Of a stretch of 35,553 nt of DNA, positions 31,777 through 35,553 are shown in pieces. Position 1 is the first letter of the stretch; each line of letters starts with the position of its first letter. Location: assembly GCA_934456315.1 (NCBI GenBank), contig CAKSHG010000002.1:1-35553 (forward strand), given 5' to 3'. This stretch comes from an uncultured Oscillospiraceae bacterium (lineage in GTDB: Bacteria > Bacillota > Clostridia > Oscillospirales > Ruminococcaceae). A program made the position numbers and the translations under genes. Under the pieces are notes generated by a model that did not search any database, was not told the origin of the DNA, and saw nothing but the letters and a program-made list of their open reading frames with translations.

Positions 31777-32019
31777 ATGAACGAAACAACAAAAATCCCT
31801 CACATGGAGGGTATCAGAAAAACCGCCGAGCTTTTCGGACTTCCGGTGCATTTTGTCAGATCAAAGGTAGCGAGCGGCGAAGTCGTCGCAGTTCGCGCCG
31901 GCAGGCGCTTTCTTGTCAATGTGGACAAGTTCGCAGAATACCTCAACACCTCCACTGTACAGCCAGAGAGCGGCACAGAACCGCACAGCGCCGCTCGTGT
32001 ATCGCCGATAGGCAAGTAG
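31777..32019 (+). CDS. Excisionase-like MerR-type DNA-binding protein
   Basis: The 80-residue protein has one helix-turn-helix plus wing of the excisionase/HTH_17 type: GIRKTAELFGLPVHFVRSKV, then ASGEVVAVRAGRRFLVNVDKFAEYLN. This is the fold of Xis proteins that bend attachment DNA and steer the integrase toward excision. An equally small regulatory role is possible. I chose ATG 31777 because AAGGAG precedes it by ten bases. The position among early genes, apart from int, is usual in such elements. Confidence 0.8.
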   Translation: MNETTKIPHMEGIRKTAELFGLPVHFVRSKVASGEVVAVRAGRRFLVNVDKFAEYLNTSTVQPESGTEPHSAARVSPIGK

Positions 32020-32026
32020 GTAATAC

Positions 32027-33004
32027 ATGACTGATACCAACGGTTATATCAAACTGCACCGCTCTATTCTGTCATGGGAGTGGTACAGCGATATCAATAC
32101 GCGTGGACTGTTTATTCACCTGCTGCTTTCCGCACGCTGGGAAGATACCCGCTGTATGGGGCAGGTCATAAAGCGGGGACAGCTCTGTACCACCGTGCGC
32201 GAGCTTTCCGAGCTGAACGGACTCTCCACCAGACAGACCAGAACGGCACTTGAACACCTGCAATCGACCGGAGAAATCAAAATACAGTCAACGCCATCGT
32301 TCAGTATCATCACAGTTGTGAATTACGAGGTATATCAGGGAGCAGCAGTAGCGACAAACGAACGACAAACCTCCGGCAGCAAAATTGGCAAACTAATCGA
32401 CAAACGGAACGACAAACATATTTTGCCAGGAACGTCAAACCTTGAACGCGCTGAAAATGGCTCTGTAATCACAAATAGTAGCAGTGATTATTCGTCAGCC
32501 AGCAAACCCGAAAGCGCTACACCGACAAACCAAACGTCAAGCCAGCTGACAAACGAACGACAAACCATTTGTTCAGAAATCGACAAACCTTCATTATTAT
32601 ATAAAGAAATAAAGAATAAAGAAGGTGAAGAATACGCGCGTGCGCGCGGGAGCGGCGCTGTCAGCAATGCTCTTTCAGAGGCGGTCAGGGAATACAACGA
32701 TATCTGCAAGAGCCTGGAGCCGTTCACAGGTGAGCTTACATACCAGCAAGGGCGGCTTGTTGTGGAGGCATTCAAGGAACTGCACGGCGTAAGCTTTGCG
32801 GAGTATTTCCGGCGTGTGGAGGGTTCGGCATTCCTGACCGGAAAAAGCTCCAGCGGTTTCAAGGCTGATTTCAACTGGCTTATACGTCCGGAGAACGTTG
32901 CAAAGGTGCTTTCCGGGAAGTATGACAGTAATTACAGGAGCAGCGCGGTCACCGACACAAAGCCGGCGAAAAAGGACTATAACGCGCCGCTCTGGGACGA
33001 TTAG
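32027..33004 (+). CDS. Phage-type replication initiator (DnaD/replisome-organizer-like)
   Basis: 325 residues. The N-terminus (about 1-100) is the winged-helix domain of phage replisome organizers (YIKLHRSILSWEWYSD, GLFIHLLLSARWEDTR, LSTRQTRTALEHLQSTGEIK). A low-complexity linker rich in T, N, Q and S follows (about 108-200). The C-terminus (about 215-325) matches phage initiators ending FKADFNWLIRPENVAKVLSG then KYDSNYR. It should bind the origin and recruit the helicase loader encoded next. The linker DNA contains the iteron array at 32353-32588, the arrangement seen in lambda O. The upstream RBS (GTAGGTAA) is moderate. Confidence 0.88.
   Translation: MTDTNGYIKLHRSILSWEWYSDINTRGLFIHLLLSARWEDTRCMGQVIKRGQLCTTVRELSELNGLSTRQTRTALEHLQSTGEIKIQSTPSFSIITVVNYEVYQGAAVATNERQTSGSKIGKLIDKRNDKHILPGTSNLERAENGSVITNSSSDYSSASKPESATPTNQTSSQLTNERQTICSEIDKPSLLYKEIKNKEGEEYARARGSGAVSNALSEAVREYNDICKSLEPFTGELTYQQGRLVVEAFKELHGVSFAEYFRRVEGSAFLTGKSSSGFKADFNWLIRPENVAKVLSGKYDSNYRSSAVTDTKPAKKDYNAPLWDD
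32353..32624. other. Putative replication origin: GACAAAC iterons plus AT-rich segment
   Basis: The heptamer GACAAAC occurs eight times, starting at 32353, 32364, 32399, 32411, 32524, 32548, 32559 and 32582. Three pairs are 11-12 bp apart, one helical turn. The 19-mer GACAAACGAACGACAAACC occurs twice exactly. The copies fall in all three reading frames of the initiator gene, so they are kept as DNA, not as protein. An A/T-rich stretch (32589-32624) follows directly, as a DNA-unwinding element would. Replication function is inference. Confidence 0.75.
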
Positions 33005-33018
33005 GAGGAATAAAAGCA

Positions 33019-33873
33019 ATGTCAGATATATTCAGTGGGTTCGCGCGGGAGCTATCCGAAAAAGCAGCAAACGCAAACCCGGAACCAGAAAAACAGTACA
33101 TGGGCGAGGACGGCTTTCTTCATTGCAGTATCTGCCATGAGCCGGTACAGATGAAAGCGCCGGAGGAATGCCGCAACATCTTTCCCAGCGGAATAATGGA
33201 CAAGCATTGCCGCTGTGTAAGGGAACGCATTGCAAGGGACGACGCAGAGCGAAAGCGCAGGAAAGCAGAAGAACGCATTGCCGAGCTACAGCGGATATGC
33301 TTCACCGACCCAGCGTATATGCGGCATACATTCGAGCAGGACAAGGGGTATTCTCCGGCAGCCCGCAAAGTAGCCGAATGGTACGTTGATACATACCATG
33401 AGCGGCGCGCGAACAACGAGGGCTTGATGTTCATGGGCGACACCGGAACGGGCAAGACCTTTTTCGCCTGCTGTATCGCAAATGCTCTGATACGCAAGGG
33501 TGTTGCTGTTTGGGTAACTACAATGCAGCCGCTCCTCCGGAAAGCTGGAGATTTCAGCAAGGCTGACGAGGTAATGCGCCAGGTACAGAGCATTGACCTG
33601 CTGATACTCGACGATTTCGGCACAAATCAGAACAGCGTCCGTAATCTCGACCTGATGTTTGAGATAATCGACACCAGAGCGCGCAGCGGTTTGCCGCTGA
33701 TAATCACAACGAACCTTGCGCCGGACGATTTCAAGGAGCCGCCGCTCGAACTCAAACGCATATACAGCCGGATAAAGGAAATGTGCTGGAGCAGCGCGGA
33801 CAGTCCGATCAGAATGAGCGGCGCAGATCTCCGTGAGATCCGGGCAAAGAAAGCACACAGGAATGATCCATGA
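33019..33873 (+). CDS. DnaC/IstB-type helicase loader ATPase
   Basis: 284 residues. A small cysteine-rich N-terminus (CSICHEPV near 36-43 and HCRC near 63-66) may bind zinc. The AAA+ domain has Walker A GDTGTGKT (140-147), Walker B LLILDDFG (193-200) and the sensor segment PLIITTNLAPDDF. Such proteins load the replicative helicase at the origin opened by the initiator. It follows the initiator gene by 14 nt with a strong GGAGG site, so the two form the replication module. The stop overlaps the next start by four bases. Confidence 0.93.
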   Translation: MSDIFSGFARELSEKAANANPEPEKQYMGEDGFLHCSICHEPVQMKAPEECRNIFPSGIMDKHCRCVRERIARDDAERKRRKAEERIAELQRICFTDPAYMRHTFEQDKGYSPAARKVAEWYVDTYHERRANNEGLMFMGDTGTGKTFFACCIANALIRKGVAVWVTTMQPLLRKAGDFSKADEVMRQVQSIDLLILDDFGTNQNSVRNLDLMFEIIDTRARSGLPLIITTNLAPDDFKEPPLELKRIYSRIKEMCWSSADSPIRMSGADLREIRAKKAHRNDP

Positions 33874-34184
33874 ATCTCAAAACTCTGAAAAACTATTCCG
33901 GAATGCTGATATTACTGGACAGACTGGACGACAGGATATCACGAACCAAAGCAAGCGGCGGCGATAATTCCGCAAACCAACAGAAACGCGCGGATTTATG
34001 CCGCTGTATCGACGAGGTTGAATGCTGGATAAATGAGATACCGGAAGAATCAACACGGGTCATATTCCTGCTCCGGTTCGCTGACGGAATGCGATGGAAA
34101 GACATAGCCGCCATTATCGGCGGCGGTAACACAGAAGACTCTGTGAAAAAGCGCTGTTACCGTTATATCAAGGGAAACGGCTGA
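33870..34184 (+). CDS. Sigma-region-4-like regulator (DUF1492/ArpU-like)
   Basis: The 104-residue protein has an N-terminal helical half and a C-terminal helix-turn-helix resembling sigma region 4 (VIFLLRFADGMRWKDIAAII, then GNTEDSVKKRCYRYIKG). This is the layout of small phage proteins in the ArpU/DUF1492/RinA-like group, which switch on late genes. Its ATG overlaps the loader stop, so it is translated from the same mRNA. It lies just before a second, larger sigma-like gene. The role in late transcription is inferred from family and position. Confidence 0.82.
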   Translation: MNLKTLKNYSGMLILLDRLDDRISRTKASGGDNSANQQKRADLCRCIDEVECWINEIPEESTRVIFLLRFADGMRWKDIAAIIGGGNTEDSVKKRCYRYIKGNG

Positions 34185-34202
34185 ACGTGAAAGGGAGCAG
34201 CA

Positions 34203-34967
34203 ATGACCAATGAAATGCTTGCCGAGCTTATTCAGCAAGGCGAAAATGATAAGCTCCTGCCGCTCCTCTGGGAGAACACCAGCAGGCTCATATATCAGAA
34301 AATCGGGATATACTGGCGGCTGTACTGTAAAGCATTTCAGCGTTACGGTTATGAGCTTTCAGATTTACAGCAGGAGGGCTATATAGCTCTCCTGTATGCC
34401 GTTAAGCAGTATGACAAGCTAAAGCCGTTCCGGTTCACCACTTACCTTGACTATGCCATAAAGAATACATTACGCAGCCTGCTGAACGGAAAAACAGACG
34501 TACTCAATCAGAAAAACACGGAAAGTCTTGATCAGCCGCTCGGTGCTGATTCAGACAATAATGAATTTACACTTTCCGATACAGTTCCGGACGAGCGAGC
34601 GGCGCAGCAGTATGACGTTATTGACGGATCCGACAGATATCAGGCACTCTATGACGCTGTTGACAGCCTGCCAGATATGGAGCGCCGAGTTATCCACTGT
34701 CGGTATTTTGACGAAATGAGCGTAAAGCAATCCGGGTCATTGTTGGGAATATCCCCTGATAAGGTCAGGCGGCTGGAAAATAACGCCCTGAAGCTCCTGC
34801 GTAGCGGCGTGACTGGTGAAACCCTGTTCAGAATTTACGGTGATGAATTCAAGCTGCGTTACCGCATGGGATATTCAAGACACAAGGGGCTTTCGGCTTT
34901 TCGCACGTCCGGCAGCTCAGAGGTTGAGGATTATGTGCTTTATCGGCTGTATTACAGATTTTTATAA
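34203..34967 (+). CDS. Element-encoded sigma-70-family factor
   Basis: 254 residues. Region 2 lies at about 20-95 (ELSDLQQEGYIALLYAVKQY, then FRFTTYLDYAIKNTLRSLL), which would bind core RNA polymerase and the -10. Region 4 lies at about 150-200 (LPDMERRVIHCRYFDEMSVK, then LLGISPDKVRRLENNALKLL), which would bind the -35. An acidic linker joins them, and a basic tail of about 50 residues ends YVLYRLYYRFL. Being a full two-region factor, it could redirect polymerase to the structural genes downstream. The ATG has GGGAG upstream. Its promoter sequence is unknown. Confidence 0.88.
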   Translation: MTNEMLAELIQQGENDKLLPLLWENTSRLIYQKIGIYWRLYCKAFQRYGYELSDLQQEGYIALLYAVKQYDKLKPFRFTTYLDYAIKNTLRSLLNGKTDVLNQKNTESLDQPLGADSDNNEFTLSDTVPDERAAQQYDVIDGSDRYQALYDAVDSLPDMERRVIHCRYFDEMSVKQSGSLLGISPDKVRRLENNALKLLRSGVTGETLFRIYGDEFKLRYRMGYSRHKGLSAFRTSGSSEVEDYVLYRLYYRFL

Positions 34968-34983
34968 TTCATGGAGGTAATTG

Positions 34984-35553
34984 ATGAAACAATACGAGGT
35001 TTTATTCAAGCTGGGAGCGGCGCTAGGCTCTAATTTCAACGGTACGTTCACGTCCGCCCGGAAAGTTATTCAGGCAGCAGAAAAAGAGATTCAGGCTCTT
35101 AACAAACAGCAGGCGGACATCACAGCATATCAGCGGCAGCAGGCCAGTATCGAGCGTACTAACGCCAAGCTGGATACATACCGCAAACAACTTGAAAACG
35201 TCCGTGCTGAAATAGCACAATTCGGAAACGCAAGCTCCGAACTTGCCAACCGCGAGCTTGAACTCCGGCAGTGCATACAGAACACGGAGCAGGCCATTGC
35301 AGACAAGAACCAGCGGTTATATCAGATGGGCGCCGCTCTTTCGGAAGCCGGCGTTGACGTCAGCGCACTGTCTGATGAAGAAAAACGGTTGCAGCAGCAA
35401 ACGCAGGAGCTTGCTGAACAGCAGGAGCGAGCGGCAGGAGAAGCGGCGCAGTTCGGCTCAAAATCCGCGTCAGCTTTTGAGCTGGCAGGAAACGCGATCG
35501 TTACCGCCGGAATATCAAAGGCGCTTTCCGAAATATATGACGCATACAAGGAA
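34984..35553 (+). CDS. Phage tail tape-measure protein, N-terminal part
   Basis: 190 codons are visible before the window ends, with no stop. After a short start (KQYEVLFKLGAALGSNFNGT), the protein is a long Gln- and Glu-rich coiled coil (QKQQ- and ELxxREL-type heptads), then begins a hydrophobic stretch (AFELAGNAIVTAGISKAL), as in TP901-type tape measures. These set tail length and span the tail tube of long-tailed phages. The ATG is preceded by GGAGG. It follows the sigma gene by 16 nt, without terminase, portal, capsid or tail-tube genes between. Other coiled-coil proteins are possible, but the start strongly recalls tape measures of Clostridia phages. Confidence 0.8.
   Translation, partial: MKQYEVLFKLGAALGSNFNGTFTSARKVIQAAEKEIQALNKQQADITAYQRQQASIERTNAKLDTYRKQLENVRAEIAQFGNASSELANRELELRQCIQNTEQAIADKNQRLYQMGAALSEAGVDVSALSDEEKRLQQQTQELAEQQERAAGEAAQFGSKSASAFELAGNAIVTAGISKALSEIYDAYKE

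Larger units (their letters stand above)
28510..35553. mobile_element. Integrated prophage-like element, left end (continues past the window)
   Basis: The run starts at the 3' end of tRNA-Pro(GGG), a common integration site. It contains a tyrosine integrase, a repressor with an operator, an Xis-like protein, a replication initiator with an internal iteron array, a DnaC-type loader, two sigma-like regulators and a tape-measure protein. GC content is lower and codon use less G/C-biased than in the flanking genes, most strikingly in the repressor. The attachment core cannot be delimited because the right end is outside the window. I use the tRNA T-arm as an approximate left limit. Confidence 0.88.

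Overview
The window looks like a chromosome segment of a strictly anaerobic, moderately high-GC gut Clostridia member (Ruminococcaceae/Oscillospiraceae-like). The grounds are Gram-positive-style RBSs and sigma-A promoters (TTGACA-17-TATAAT), a T-box leader on proS, an oxygen-sensitive class III ribonucleotide reductase (nrdD/nrdG), the paired TIGR03960/TIGR03936 genes, a CsbB/YfhO-like pair and CCA-encoded tRNA genes. The genus call is inference; no rRNA is present.

Layout. 1-735: a secreted protein gene (cut by the window edge) and an XRE repressor gene diverge from overlapping promoters that carry three operator-like palindromes. 744-2810: T-box-controlled proS, followed by convergent terminators. 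2942-4603: an EAL protein with a degenerate GGDEF domain. 4732-9750 (minus): a likely operon read GNAT-hisS-rimM-trmD-era-recO, in which trmD is fused to an ASCH domain. 9882-15733 (minus): a cell-envelope block read FNT channel, small membrane protein, DUF4097-like protein, YjbQ, GT2 glycosyltransferase, YfhO. 15804-18280 (minus): prfB-rlmD. 18457-18543: tRNA-Leu(CAA), followed by a 177-bp hairpin-rich element between two identical 30-bp terminator copies. 18806-20758 (minus): a TIGR01212 radical SAM gene and rlmN. 21081-23984: nrdD-nrdG behind predicted NrdR boxes. 24101-28222: an OppA-like lipoprotein and the TIGR03960/TIGR03936 pair.

From tRNA-Pro(GGG) at 28456 to the right edge lies the left part of an integrated phage-like element. 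It carries a tyrosine integrase next to short tandem repeats, an AT-rich repressor gene with an operator inside its own promoter, small regulators, an Xis-like protein, a replication initiator whose gene contains an iteron/AT-rich origin-like array, a DnaC-type loader, two sigma-like regulators, and then directly a tail tape-measure protein with no head or packaging genes in between.

How it fits together: most host genes serve translation and RNA modification (proS, hisS, prfB, trmD, rimM, era, rlmD, rlmN, two tRNAs). The proS T-box has an apparent CCC specifier and a UGGU acceptor-pairing site. These match the anticodon and discriminator base of the tRNA-Pro(GGG) in this same window, which is also the tRNA gene next to the integrated element. 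All functional calls are from reading the sequence; no database search was run.
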